Shown here piece after piece: positions 1-8,828 of a stretch of DNA of 33,917 nt; within the stretch, counting starts at the first letter, position 1, and the number at the start of each line of letters is the position of its first letter. The position numbers and the translations under genes are program-made. The notes beneath the pieces are model-generated. The model saw only the letters and a program-made list of their open reading frames with translations, was not told the origin of the DNA and did no database searches. The stretch comes from Pseudohongiella sp. (GTDB taxonomy: Bacteria > Pseudomonadota > Gammaproteobacteria > Pseudomonadales > Pseudohongiellaceae), in contig JABMOK010000145.1 in assembly GCA_013204155.1 (NCBI GenBank), forward strand, positions 1 through 33,917, in the 5' to 3' direction.

Positions 1-497
1 GAATAGGAATGCAGGGGCTCATCCAGCAATGCCCCCCATGCGGCATTAAATGGATGGGCCTTCTCGGTCTCTCCAGCACCACTCACCATCGGGTAGCCCT
101 TATTGGCCCACTCAAAGATTGAATGACGCAAATTAAGTACGTTGGTATAACCGAGTTGCTGTAATTCTTCTGCCACACCGGCCGAGCGATAACCGACCGA
201 GCAGTAAACAACGATTGGCATATTTTTATTCGGATACAATTCAGAGATTGAATCGCCCGTCTTCAGGTTCAAGGCTTCTTGCAAGTGACTGACCTGAAAC
301 TCTTCCTGTTCACGCACATCGATGATAAGCGGAAAATCTGCATCCTTATTCTGGTACTGCCGAATCAACTCTGCAGTAGAGACAAACTCGATATTGGGAA
401 ATTCCTGATCAATTTCCTTGTCCACCGAGTCCCAATTGACTCCGAACAAGCCAAACAAGAAAGATGAAAGTGCGGCTGAGATTATGAGCTTGATCAT
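1..497 (-). CDS. Exported rhodanese-domain protein (3' end outside window)
   Basis: Read by hand from the ATG at 497; the frame stays open to base 1, giving about 165 residues, so the C-terminus is missing. The N-terminus is hydrophobic (MIKLIISAALSSFLFGLFG), consistent with a signal peptide or anchor. A single rhodanese domain follows: LIIDVREQEEF around residues 53-63, then the active-site loop CSVGYRS with the catalytic Cys, then a LGYTNVLNLRHSIFEW stretch typical of the fold's end. Rhodaneses carry a persulfide on that Cys and move sulfane sulfur; the acceptor here is unknown. It begins 54 bp after the PepSY gene on the same strand, so it is probably the last visible gene of the Fur-box operon. 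The ribosome binding site is weak. Family is clear; role in the operon is inference. Confidence 0.85.
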   Translation of the reverse strand, partial: MIKLIISAALSSFLFGLFGVNWDSVDKEIDQEFPNIEFVSTAELIRQYQNKDADFPLIIDVREQEEFQVSHLQEALNLKTGDSISELYPNKNMPIVVYCSVGYRSAGVAEELQQLGYTNVLNLRHSIFEWANKGYPMVSGAGETEKAHPFNAAWGALLDEPLHSY

Positions 498-551
498 CTT
501 GAATTTACCCGTAGATGACGGAGATTAAACTGGAAGCGTCGCGCATTAACA

Positions 552-1354
552 TCAAGATCGGCGTCTTGACCAAATCCATACACCGCTAATAGCCATGAAC
601 ATGAACAACAGGGCCATTATATCCACCAACAGAACCCCGAGGCCACCGAGAAAACGACCGCTGTGAATATCGAGTATCAATCTATCCCAACTCAGCAGGG
701 AGCCGGCGTAATCTGCCTTAATTTCTGTAGCGATATCGGTAGCGGTTTCGACCGGCACGCTCCATTGAATGGGATCGGGCGGCAATGAGATCGACACCGG
801 GGTCCAGCTTAATTCATTCAGATCTGCCACCAGGTTGTCATCACCGACCTTGAGATAGATGTTTGCAGCACCCCGGCCGATGGCTCCCATACCCTTCGGC
901 ACGCCACTCACACTGCCCAATACTTCTATTACCTCTCCCTCTTCAGTCAGCAGAATTAATTGATCAGAAGTGGCAAGAACAAAGCCAAACTCCGCCTCAA
1001 TCGCTCCTGTCAGACTATTAAAAATGCCTGGCAATCTTTTCGAATCAAGGTAAATAGCATCGGCAATTAAGGCGGCCTGATGGCTACCCAAGTCAAAACC
1101 AAGCGTAATATCTGGCGCCTTGATTCCATACCAGGAGAGCATCGCGGATGAAGTAATGAACCGCCCATCAAGCCCCAGACGCGGGCTATGGTGTATGGCG
1201 AGACCAGAGACAGAGAGAAGCATTACAAACAGGGCGCTGATAATCCCCATGCGCCGATGGAGACTCAACAAGGATCGAAGTCTGAATGCCGGTTTCCGGA
1301 CTTCGCTGTTCGGATTTTTGTCGTTCAAATTATCGTTCAATCGTCCTTCAATCA

Positions 1355-1355
<1 letters not shown>
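552..1355 (-). CDS. PepSY-associated two-helix membrane protein
   Basis: 267 aa. A cytoplasmic basic start is followed by LLSLHRRMGIISALFVMLLSVSGLAIHH (first helix about residues 35-56, with flanking histidines), a ~170-residue extracytoplasmic region, a second short histidine motif (LDIHSGRFLG) and a C-terminal helix ending WIWSRRR. This layout is that of PepSY-TM proteins, a family that includes iron-siderophore reductases such as FoxB; this protein is shorter, with two helices instead of four. The ATG shares one base with the stop of the FMN-binding gene (TAATG), so translation is probably coupled. Proposed role: pass electrons across the inner membrane to or from the FMN protein. The family call is fairly secure; the histidines as haem ligands are inference. 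Confidence 0.75.
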
Positions 1356-1942
<587 letters not shown>

Positions 1943-2022
1943 TTTGACCGTGATCCCGAGAACTTAAATTGACTGCCTGTATAAGTACTTTTTCTATAAC
2001 GCTCTGTTTACTGATAGACGCC

Positions 2023-3363
2023 CTAGAATTGCCAACCAACACCAAGGTTAAAGCCGTCCAGATCGCGATTAATCCCATCGTCTTCAAACTGGTAATCGAA
2101 TTTAACCACCACATTGTCGGCGAGCCAGTAATTGAAACCGGTAATTGTGCGACTGGTGGCGGAGTCATGTGCGGCACCCAAATTGCTGCCCGCACGCTCA
2201 TCGGTACGTTCATAACGTAAAAAAGTACCGAGTTTTGCATTTAACTGATAGCTCGGTTGCAGGTAATAGCCATACTGGCTGTCACGACCCAAGCCATTGT
2301 TTGACAGGTCATTATTGGCAATGCTTTCAATCTTGCTGTCGATATCCCATTCGGCGAACAAGGCAGTGAACCCCCAGGGGCCAGTTTTATAAATCACATG
2401 GGCTTCTGTTAACAAGCCACTAAGCCCATCGACTGGATTGCCCAGCATGTCGATCACCCCCTCTCTGCCAATATTGCCTCTAGTGCTGCCATTCTGTGTC
2501 ATATCAGTTTGGTATTGGGCCGATATGCCGAGCTCGAGGCCAGGAACGCCTGTATAGCGTAGGCGACCTGTATAGGCAGGGCTATCCATTTCCGCCCTGG
2601 CACCACTCTGCCTGGAACTGCGTAATGCCAGATCTCCGCCGTTACCACTTTCGAAAAACAGGCCTTCATGCAGTCCCAGATCGTAACTGAAACCCGAGCC
2701 CAGCTGCCCGGCGAACTTGATGCCGTTTACCCGATAAGTAGAGGGAATGATTCGAGACTCGATGCGATTTCTCTCTACCCCGTAAAAGGTGTTAGGTTCA
2801 TGGGTCTCGTTCAAAATACCCATAGGAACTAAATGCATTCCTGCCAGCACACTATGATTGCGTGCATAATCCCATTCTATATAAGCCTGCTCCAACTCCA
2901 CTGCCCCGGGGGCGCCATCTTCGATAAGAGAATGTTCAATTTCCAGTTCCGAGAAGAAACGTAAATTGGCGTTAAACTCATGGCTGGCAAACAGCACGAA
3001 GCGCTGAACATCCAACTCCTTGCTGGAGGCGCTGCTGGTTTCATCGTTATAGAGCATTTCGCCATAACCACCGATGGTCGTTCTATCTGTCCAATTGCTG
3101 CCGCCGATAGCGCCAGGCTGCTCCATTGCTTCAGCAACGACTTCTAAGTGCTGACTGTTCTCGAGGCTTTGAACTTGTACACTTCTAGTCTGGCTGCGGG
3201 TAGCTTCCAGTTCCGCTTTTAGTGCTTCAAGCTCAGTTTGTTGGCGCTGAACTATATCCCAAAGCTCTTCTATGGAAGGGGCATTGTCGGCCGCAAAGCT
3301 TGCCATGCTGGCTTGCAGGCAAATTGCGCCGACGACGAGTGATAGGGCCTTTTTCACGAACAT
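2023..3363 (-). CDS. Outer-membrane porin with N-terminal coiled coil
   Basis: 446 aa. A signal peptide (MFVKKALSLVVGAICLQASM, cleavage near ASFA-AD) is followed by a heptad-patterned coiled coil at about residues 30-75 (IEELWDIVQRQQTELEALKAEL), then a long region of alternating polar/hydrophobic strands rich in Gly, Tyr and Asn, ending in a C-terminal beta signal with final Phe (LGVGWQF). This matches phosphate-selective-porin-like (OprO/OprP-type) barrels that trimerise and carry an N-terminal coiled coil. First gene after the Fur-like box, so iron limitation probably induces it. It could admit a metal complex or electron acceptor to the periplasm for the flavin proteins encoded next, but substrate cannot be read from sequence. 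Not TonB-dependent: no plug domain is seen. Confidence 0.8.
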   Translation of the reverse strand: MFVKKALSLVVGAICLQASMASFAADNAPSIEELWDIVQRQQTELEALKAELEATRSQTRSVQVQSLENSQHLEVVAEAMEQPGAIGGSNWTDRTTIGGYGEMLYNDETSSASSKELDVQRFVLFASHEFNANLRFFSELEIEHSLIEDGAPGAVELEQAYIEWDYARNHSVLAGMHLVPMGILNETHEPNTFYGVERNRIESRIIPSTYRVNGIKFAGQLGSGFSYDLGLHEGLFFESGNGGDLALRSSRQSGARAEMDSPAYTGRLRYTGVPGLELGISAQYQTDMTQNGSTRGNIGREGVIDMLGNPVDGLSGLLTEAHVIYKTGPWGFTALFAEWDIDSKIESIANNDLSNNGLGRDSQYGYYLQPSYQLNAKLGTFLRYERTDERAGSNLGAAHDSATSRTITGFNYWLADNVVVKFDYQFEDDGINRDLDGFNLGVGWQF

Positions 3364-3423
3364 TTACTACTCCTGATGCCACCGGGAATGGCCATTTCTA
3401 CATTTGAGAAGTAGCATATAGGA

Positions 3424-3451
3424 TGCATTATCTTAATGCAAATCATTATCA
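3424..3451 (-). promoter_or_regulatory. Fur-like box overlapping a second dyad
   Basis: Plus-strand 3437-3451 reads TGCAAATCATTATCA, matching the Fur 7-1-7 core TGATAATCATTATCA at 13 of 15 positions. Immediately left and overlapping it, 3424-3440 is a perfect inverted repeat, TGCATTA-TCT-TAATGCA. The site is 61-88 bp upstream of the porin ATG at 3363, a usual place for a Fur operator. Proposed to control the porin/FMN-binding/PepSY/rhodanese operon. Confidence 0.75.
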
Positions 3452-3588
3452 TTTAGATTAGTAAAAAGATTACTGTAGGGATAATGCGCCAATTCAAGCA
3501 GATAAGAGCCGCTCCAGCGAGCCTTAATCCAGAGAGGTTTAAACAGCGGGTCGGACGCAGAAGAAGATGAGGAATACAAAGTTTAAAA

Positions 3589-3692
3589 GCCGGCAGCTAA
3601 CCGATCTTGCTCAGCCAAGCCCAATTGGAGGCCGCCTTCTGAGGGGTGTTTTAGAATCAAGCCAGTTAGCTGTGTGATCTCTCTATGCTGGC
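3589..3692. repeat. Foldable intergenic repeat, copy 1
   Basis: A ~105-bp segment that aligns along nearly its whole length with 4706-4812. Shared blocks include CTAACCG, TCTTGCTCAGCC, GGAGGCCGCCTTCTGAG, CAAGCCAGTTAGCTG and CTCTATG. An 8-bp stem CAGCTAAC/GTTAGCTG closes it; the inner stem seen in copy 2 is eroded. It lies 74 bp after the stop of the membrane gene at 3766-4590. Function unknown; a 3'-UTR structure or small mobile repeat are both possible. Confidence 0.8.
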
Positions 3693-3765
3693 GTTTGATC
3701 AGGCGGTGGTAAATTTTTAGACAGCGATGAGAAAGTTATCAATAGCCCGCTTCAATTAAGCGACA

Positions 3766-4590
3766 TTATTGTTCTGCATTTTTAACAAACCCGGGATAGA
3801 GTTCAGATACACAACTCGGACAGATACCATGGGTGAATTCGGCATCTGTGTGCTCAGTAATATAATGCTCTATTTGACGATAATAACCCTGATCATCCCT
3901 TATCTTCTTGCAATTGGCGCAGATCGGTAACATCCCGGAAAGCCGTTTTACTTGCCCGATGGCTTGATAGGCATGGTATCTGGTCCGATGATGTAGAGCA
4001 GACCCGCTCACCGCCACACACTCGGCAAATAAAAATACAGTTAACATAATCGCACGATCTGCCAACAAATCCGTACGCTCTGTTGAAAACAGAATGTAGG
4101 CCTCACCGGCAATTATCAGCCCCATGGGCAAAAACAGGTATAGCGCATAAATGGGGAATCCCATGTGCGCGCTGAATATTAAAATCGTAACCAAGGCCGC
4201 CATGCGCATACTAGAGACATCGCTGTTTAGATGATAAACGAAAAAGCTGATGGCAATCGATGATACAAAGCTCACGGAAGCAAGGTCAGTTACGAGGGAG
4301 TTTCGCAAGCGCTTCATCACCCAAATTAGAAGCAGCCCAAAAATTATTAGCAATACTCGTATATAAACGCCCAGAATAAGTCCCGGTTGAGTGCCTAAAT
4401 TTGGCAAGTCAACCAAGGTCAGCAAAAGCATAAACACCAAGGACGTGTAAGTTATTGTGGATATCTGACGATTGTCATGGTCCAGATAGTGCTCCCGGTA
4501 AGCTTTTTCGTCCGCGCCAGGCCGAGCGCTACAAAGAAAGCGCCAGAGTGGAGCACTGCGAGCTGTGATCTCTGATTCACCCTTAACCAT
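3766..4590 (-). CDS. Membrane protein with C-terminal zinc-ribbon-like tail, orphan
   Basis: 274 aa. About six transmembrane segments fill residues 48-210. The tail reads GMLPICANCKKIRDDQGYY, a conserved helix, then HGICPSCVSELYPGF: a CxxC...CxxC module often found at the C-terminus of bacterial PAS, response-regulator and sensor proteins. No kinase, GGDEF, cyclase or other output domain follows, so this is a sensor-like membrane module without a visible effector. It stands alone between two copies of a foldable repeat, with leuA upstream on the same strand. The ATG at 4590 is the only good start. The tail family is recognised with confidence; any ligand or partner is unknown. Confidence 0.7.
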   Translation of the reverse strand: MVKGESEITARSAPLWRFLCSARPGADEKAYREHYLDHDNRQISTITYTSLVFMLLLTLVDLPNLGTQPGLILGVYIRVLLIIFGLLLIWVMKRLRNSLVTDLASVSFVSSIAISFFVYHLNSDVSSMRMAALVTILIFSAHMGFPIYALYLFLPMGLIIAGEAYILFSTERTDLLADRAIMLTVFLFAECVAVSGSALHHRTRYHAYQAIGQVKRLSGMLPICANCKKIRDDQGYYRQIEHYITEHTDAEFTHGICPSCVSELYPGFVKNAEQ

Positions 4591-4698
4591 TGAATTTCTC
4601 GAGTTATCTGAAGTCTAAAATTTTGCCGTGGCTGGCACTGGACCTTGCTTACACGCCTGACAGAGGTGGAGATAGCTCATCACACTTATACATGAAAA

Positions 4699-4812
4699 GC
4701 ATAGAGACAGACAACTAACCGGTCTTGCTCAGCCCAACCCATTGGGAGGCCGCCTTCTGAGCGGCGCTTCTGAGCCAAGCCAGTTAGCTGCGAGATCTGT
4801 CTATGCCGGGGT
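4699..4812. repeat. Foldable intergenic repeat, copy 2
   Basis: Better-preserved copy of the 3589-3692 repeat. Its two halves pair over most of their length: GCATA (4699-4703) with TATGC (4802-4806), GACAGA (4706-4711) with TCTGTC (4796-4801), CTAAC with GTTAG, and CTTGCTCAG with CTGAGCCAAG (one bulge). The loop side holds a short CCCAACCCATTGGG-type hairpin. It ends 4 bp from the leuA stop, so on the minus strand it would form the leuA 3' UTR. Confidence 0.8.
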
Positions 4813-4816
4813 CTAT

Positions 4817-6484
4817 TTAAGCGGCGGCGCGGACTTCGCTGAGTAATTGGCTGGCCGCACCCATAAACGCATTGAGTGATGAAGCGATGATGTCTTTGCT
4901 GATTGCCACACCGCTGTAGCGACGACCTTCACACTTCAGTTGAATATAGGTTACAGCCTCCGCATCGGCACCCTGCCCCAGTGCATGCTCGCCATATTCC
5001 ATGATTTCAAAATCAACATTAATGGCTTGCTTAAGTCCAACAACAAAGGCGTCAAGTACACCGTCGCCTTCGCCGCTGATGGTTAATTCTTCACCGAAAT
5101 AATCGATCCTGGCATTGAAGGTTTCGCGACCCCCGCTTTTCTCGATGCTGAAATTATCCAGACTGATTACTTTGTTATTGTTCAAGTAATGCTGATTAAA
5201 CAATTCCCATATATGATCTGCCTGAATTTCCTGACCGCTAACTTCAGTGACAGCCTGAACTACCCGGCTAAATTCGATCTGCAACCAGCGCGGCAACTCG
5301 AAGCCAAATTTATTCGCCAGTACATAGGCGACACCACCCTTGCCCGACTGACTGTTAACCCTGATCACGTCTTGATAACTACGACCGAGATCACGCGGAT
5401 CGATAGGCAGGTACGCTATCTCCCAGGTGCTTCCCTCCTCGTACATATCCAGACACTTCTTGATTGCATCCTGGTGAGAGCCTGAGAACGCGGTGAATAC
5501 CAGGTCACCGGAATAGGGTTGTCTTGGATGCACATCAATCTGTGTACACTCCCGCACCACCGAAACGATTCGGTCCATATTGCGTAAATCAAGCTTGGGA
5601 TCGATACCCTGGCTATACAGATTCATCGCCATAACCACGATGTCCATGTTGCCGGTGCGCTCCCCATTACCCAACAGGGTGCCTTCTACGCGTTGCGCTC
5701 CACCCATTACTGCCAGCTCGGCCGCCGCGACGCCGCAGCCTCGATCATTATGGGTATGCAGGCTGACTATGATGGAATCGCGCTTTTTGATATGGCGGCA
5801 GAACCATTCGATCTGATCCGCATAAATATTGGGTGTCGCCATCTCGACGGTAGAGGGCAAATTGAAGATCGCGGGATTCTCTGGCGTCGGATTCCACACC
5901 GCCGCTACCGCGTCGCATACCTCGACCGCAAACTCGATCTCGGTACCGGTAAAACTCTCTGGCGAATATTGAAATGTCCACTCGGTTTCAGCTGCGAGTT
6001 CTGCGCAGCGTTTTACTTCTTTCGCTCCCGCTACGGCAATTTTTATTATCCCGGCCTTGTCGGTTTTGAATACTTTTTCCCGCTGCACAATAGACGTGGA
6101 ATTGTAAACGTGCAGAATGGCTTTTTTAGCACCCTTTAAGGATTCGAAGGTGCGCTGAATTAATTCGGGTCTGGCCTGGGTAAGCGCCTGAATAGTGACA
6201 TCATCAGGTACTTTATTCTCTTCGATTAAACTGCGAACGAAATCAAAGTCAGGTTGCGAGGCCGCTGGAAAACCGACTTCGATTTCCTTAAAGCCTACTT
6301 CCACCAGCAGCTCAAACATTTTCTTTTTCTGCGCAACTGACATCGGCTCGATTAAAGCCTGATTGCCGTCACGGAGATCGACGCTACACCAGGTCGGCGC
6401 CTCTGTAATAAGCTGATCGGGCCAGGTTCTGTCTTTGATATCGATAGCCTGGACTGGTTTGTATTTCCTATGATCAAACATCAC
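4817..6484 (-). CDS. leuA: 2-isopropylmalate synthase, long form
   Basis: 555 aa, the length of the LeuA form found in Pseudomonas and actinobacteria. It condenses acetyl-CoA with 2-oxoisovalerate, the first committed step of leucine synthesis, in the cytoplasm. Visible motifs: WCSVDLRDGNQALIEPM (catalytic Arg and first metal Asp), the SLHTHNDRG metal-binding histidines, GGAQRVEGTLLGNGERTGN, and a C-terminal regulatory (LeuA dimer) domain from about residue 430 to the end, where leucine would bind for feedback. A good Shine-Dalgarno (AAGAGGAAA) precedes the double ATG at 6484. It is divergent from an Lrp/AsnC gene across an AT-rich dyad, a plausible control point. leuB and leuCD are not adjacent. 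Confidence 0.96.
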   Translation of the reverse strand: MMFDHRKYKPVQAIDIKDRTWPDQLITEAPTWCSVDLRDGNQALIEPMSVAQKKKMFELLVEVGFKEIEVGFPAASQPDFDFVRSLIEENKVPDDVTIQALTQARPELIQRTFESLKGAKKAILHVYNSTSIVQREKVFKTDKAGIIKIAVAGAKEVKRCAELAAETEWTFQYSPESFTGTEIEFAVEVCDAVAAVWNPTPENPAIFNLPSTVEMATPNIYADQIEWFCRHIKKRDSIIVSLHTHNDRGCGVAAAELAVMGGAQRVEGTLLGNGERTGNMDIVVMAMNLYSQGIDPKLDLRNMDRIVSVVRECTQIDVHPRQPYSGDLVFTAFSGSHQDAIKKCLDMYEEGSTWEIAYLPIDPRDLGRSYQDVIRVNSQSGKGGVAYVLANKFGFELPRWLQIEFSRVVQAVTEVSGQEIQADHIWELFNQHYLNNNKVISLDNFSIEKSGGRETFNARIDYFGEELTISGEGDGVLDAFVVGLKQAINVDFEIMEYGEHALGQGADAEAVTYIQLKCEGRRYSGVAISKDIIASSLNAFMGAASQLLSEVRAAA

Positions 6485-6652
6485 TGTTTCCTCTTGATAT
6501 TCTCTGTCTTATGGCAACTCTGCGTCCTTTTGGGACTCTACTCGCAAGCGTCGAGTCTGTTTAACTCTCAGCTCCTAATTGGAGATGGCTAGAATAGGCT
6601 AAATCGCCTGGTGTTTCTACGTCTATATTCCCCTAAAACTCAATTATTTTGG

Positions 6653-6710
6653 TGATATTCTCTATTTTATTGATATATATTGTTTATTTTATCTAATTAT
6701 AGAGATATCA
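6653..6710. promoter_or_regulatory. AT-rich dyad between leuA and the Lrp gene
   Basis: Left arm TGATATTCTCTAT (6653-6665) and right arm ATAGAGATATCA (6699-6710) are inverted copies with a single-base bulge, about 45 bp centre to centre (some four helical turns) and separated by nearly pure A/T. It is 31-88 bp upstream of the Lrp-family start. Lrp proteins bind such phased AT-rich sites and often autoregulate, so this is a candidate operator for the Lrp gene and perhaps leuA (inference). Confidence 0.5.
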
Positions 6711-6740
6711 TTGATTTTGTTCACTTAAGAGGAACTTGCA

Positions 6741-7211
6741 ATGGACAAACTGGACAAGCGCATCCTGCAAGAGCTGCAGCGTGATGGCCGCATTACTAAT
6801 CTGGAATTGGCCGACAAGATCGGCCTGTCCCCCTCCCCCTGTGCGCGTCGGGTCAAACAATTAGAAGACAGCGGCATAATTGAAAAGCAGGTGACGCTGC
6901 TCAATGCCTCAAAATTGGGACTTAAACTCACGGCGCTGATTCAGATCAACATGGACCGCCACACCCTGGATCGGTTCGAAATTTTCGAACAGACGGTTAA
7001 GAGTTTTCCCGAAGTGACCGAATGTTTGCTTATCACCGGTCAGTCTGCGGATTATCAGCTAAAAGTCGTGGTGCCGGACATGGAGTACTATCAACAATTC
7101 CTGCTGAACAAGATTACTCGCATCGAAGGGGTTACCGATGTGCATTCCAGCTTTATGTTGCGCGAGGTCATCAACACCACCGAGCTTCCACTTGAGCATA
7201 TTCTCAGTTAA
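6741..7211 (+). CDS. Lrp/AsnC-family transcriptional regulator
   Basis: 156 aa, the standard family length. The N-terminal winged helix-turn-helix is clear: LDKRILQELQRDGRITNLELADKIGLSPSPCARRVKQLEDSGII (residues 4-47). The C-terminal ligand-binding (RAM) domain follows, with a VTECLLITGQSADYQLKVVVPDMEYYQQFL segment typical of the family. Starts at ATG 6741 with AAGAGGAA upstream. It is transcribed away from leuA, and a dyad sits between the two, so it may sense an amino acid and control leuA, itself and the downstream gene (inference). Which amino acid cannot be told; the effector loop does not identify it as global Lrp rather than a local paralogue. Confidence 0.92.
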   Translation: MDKLDKRILQELQRDGRITNLELADKIGLSPSPCARRVKQLEDSGIIEKQVTLLNASKLGLKLTALIQINMDRHTLDRFEIFEQTVKSFPEVTECLLITGQSADYQLKVVVPDMEYYQQFLLNKITRIEGVTDVHSSFMLREVINTTELPLEHILS

Positions 7212-7253
7212 GTCTCCCGCTACGCGACACTACACAAATTGGAGAAAATTATT

Positions 7254-7847
7254 TTGAGCAAGACTATCGATTACTATCTCTCGCTGATTTCTCCCTGGTC
7301 CTATTTAGGCCATCGACGACTGCTGGACATTGCTGCGCAGTCCCATGCAACAATCAATATTTGGCCGGTGGATTTCTCGGTGATCTTTCCCAGCACGGGC
7401 GGCATACCCCTGCCGAAACGTTCGCCAGAGCGTAAAGCCTATCGCCTGCAGGAATTAAAACGCTGGCGTGATTATTTGAAACTCCCATTGACTCTCGAAC
7501 CCAAACATTTCCCAGTCAGCGATAAGCTGGCCGCCAGCATGGTAGTGAATCTTCGCACACAGAATCCAGCAGCAGCCGTGCAATTTGCTGATGCCTGTTT
7601 ACGGGCATGCTGGGTGGAGGAGCGCGACATCAGCGATACAGACACATTGCTTGCACTCGCCAGAGAAAACCAGCTTGATGGTGAAGCACTACTAAGTCTC
7701 AGCGATGCGGCAATGCAGACCATTGCCTGGGACAGCGCAAAGGCAGTTAAGCGCGGCATATTCGGCGCGCCTAGCTACATGTTCGACGGAGAATTATTCT
7801 GGGGACAAGACCGACTGGAGTTTCTACAACGCGCGCTGCAAAAATAA
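7254..7847 (+). CDS. 2-hydroxychromene-2-carboxylate isomerase / DsbA-like thioredoxin-fold protein
   Basis: About 197 aa from a TTG at 7254, preferred over the in-frame TTG at 7239 because GGAG (7241-7244) sits at normal spacing before it. Motifs: YYLSLISPWSYLGHRR at the N-terminus, where SPWSY matches the Ser-containing active site of the kappa-GST/HCCA-isomerase group, and near the C-terminus GIFGAPSYMFDGELFWGQDRL, the family signature with the cis-Pro segment. Members are glutathione-dependent isomerases of aromatic degradation or uncharacterised relatives. No other aromatic-degradation gene is nearby, so the real substrate is open. It lies 42 bp after the Lrp gene and probably shares its transcript. 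Confidence 0.85.
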   Translation: MSKTIDYYLSLISPWSYLGHRRLLDIAAQSHATINIWPVDFSVIFPSTGGIPLPKRSPERKAYRLQELKRWRDYLKLPLTLEPKHFPVSDKLAASMVVNLRTQNPAAAVQFADACLRACWVEERDISDTDTLLALARENQLDGEALLSLSDAAMQTIAWDSAKAVKRGIFGAPSYMFDGELFWGQDRLEFLQRALQK

Positions 7848-7871
7848 GCCGACCCGTTTGAAATTAAAGCG

Positions 7872-8012
7872 CTGGCAGCTTGTTGAAAAGCTCTCAGGCG
7901 AGTACAAGGCAAGATTTGGCGAAAAAGCGGAGTTTACACGGTGTAAATGAGCATTTTGAGCCACGCAATAACGCCGTATTGTGCCGGCTGTGAGTTTTTC
8001 AACAGCCTGCTA
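7872..8012. mobile_element. MITE-like palindromic element
   Basis: Imperfect terminal inverted repeats, GCAGCTTGTTGAAAAGCTC on the left and the complement of GAGTTTTTCAACAGCCTGC on the right (about 16 of 19 matching), bound a ~140-bp segment whose centre contains the perfect palindrome TTTACACGGTGTAAA. No ORF of note. From memory, similar GCTGTTGAAAAA-bounded intergenic repeats occur in many marine gammaproteobacteria. The right end overlaps the TAG stop (8010-8012) of the LytTR regulator gene. Confidence 0.65.
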
Positions 8013-8828
8013 GAAAAAGTGCTTAACCTTTTCCTTGTAGGACCGACTCATTTTTAATGAGGAGCCGCAGGAGAGGGAGAGATGAAACTCACCGTTGATA
8101 TGCGATGAAACCTTTTCAACTCTTTGTAGATTCACAATTGTGGAACGGTGAACCCGCTGGAAAATCGATGGGTCCAGTTTTTCTTCGAGTACCTTCATCG
8201 TGGTGCGCATGATATGGGTTTCACCGGCGACATGGACACACATATAATCCCCTGCCGCGTCAATCCAATCGATGTCTTTAATAGGCACGAAAGTAATCGA
8301 CGAACCGTCTTTGATAGCCAAGCGATCAGCATGCTCGTTCGATTCTTCCTGATTCTCCAGCAACTCCCCAATAGCTGACGCTGATTTACCGGTAATACTC
8401 ACTACCATGTTTAACAATCGTTGTTTTTCATTGACCGCTGTACGTTGATTTTTTTGCTCTACAGCCTTAGCTATCGCCTCTATCAGACGCTCGTTCTCCA
8501 CTGGCTTCAGCAAGTAGTCCACCGCATTCATTTCAAAGGCGTCGATGGCGAAGGAATCGTAGGCGGTGACAAATATAATCATCGGCATAATATCTGCCTG
8601 AATCTCCTTGATCATCTCGATGCCGGTCTTACCAGGCATCTGTATGTCCAACAACATCAGATCAGGCTCATGTTCTACTATCGCCGCCATCGCCTGCTTG
8701 GCATTGGCACAACTGGCAACCACCTCTACTTGATCAGAATTCTGCAAACGCATTGCCAGGCCCTGCCGCGCTAATTCTTCATCGTCAACAATTATGGTTT
8801 TCAATAAACTCGCTTCATTTTGTGTCAT
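8010..8828 (-). CDS. LytTR-family response regulator (AlgR-like)
   Basis: About 272 aa from ATG 8828 (MTQNEASLL...); an in-frame TTG at 8840 would add four residues but is less likely. A receiver domain comes first: acidic pair D15/D16 in IIVDDEE, phospho-acceptor D61 in LMLLDIQMPG, T88 in IIFVTAYDS and K108 in YLLKP. A linker of ~50 residues leads to a LytTR DNA-binding domain at about 170-272 (ISFVPIKDIDWIDAAGDYMCVH... FQRVHRSTIVNLQRVEKV). It overlaps the upstream kinase by 14 bp, so the two are co-translated partners. LytTR regulators bind paired direct repeats; targets are not known here. The stop codon lies in the end of a MITE-like element, so the last residues may have been altered by insertion. 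Confidence 0.92.
   Translation of the reverse strand: MTQNEASLLKTIIVDDEELARQGLAMRLQNSDQVEVVASCANAKQAMAAIVEHEPDLMLLDIQMPGKTGIEMIKEIQADIMPMIIFVTAYDSFAIDAFEMNAVDYLLKPVENERLIEAIAKAVEQKNQRTAVNEKQRLLNMVVSITGKSASAIGELLENQEESNEHADRLAIKDGSSITFVPIKDIDWIDAAGDYMCVHVAGETHIMRTTMKVLEEKLDPSIFQRVHRSTIVNLQRVEKVSSHINGEFHLSLSCGSSLKMSRSYKEKVKHFF

Noticed and set aside
6485-6600. Hairpin GACTC...GAGTC upstream of leuA as a leucine attenuator
   Set aside because: No leader peptide with Leu codons and no U tract were found, so attenuation is not supported.
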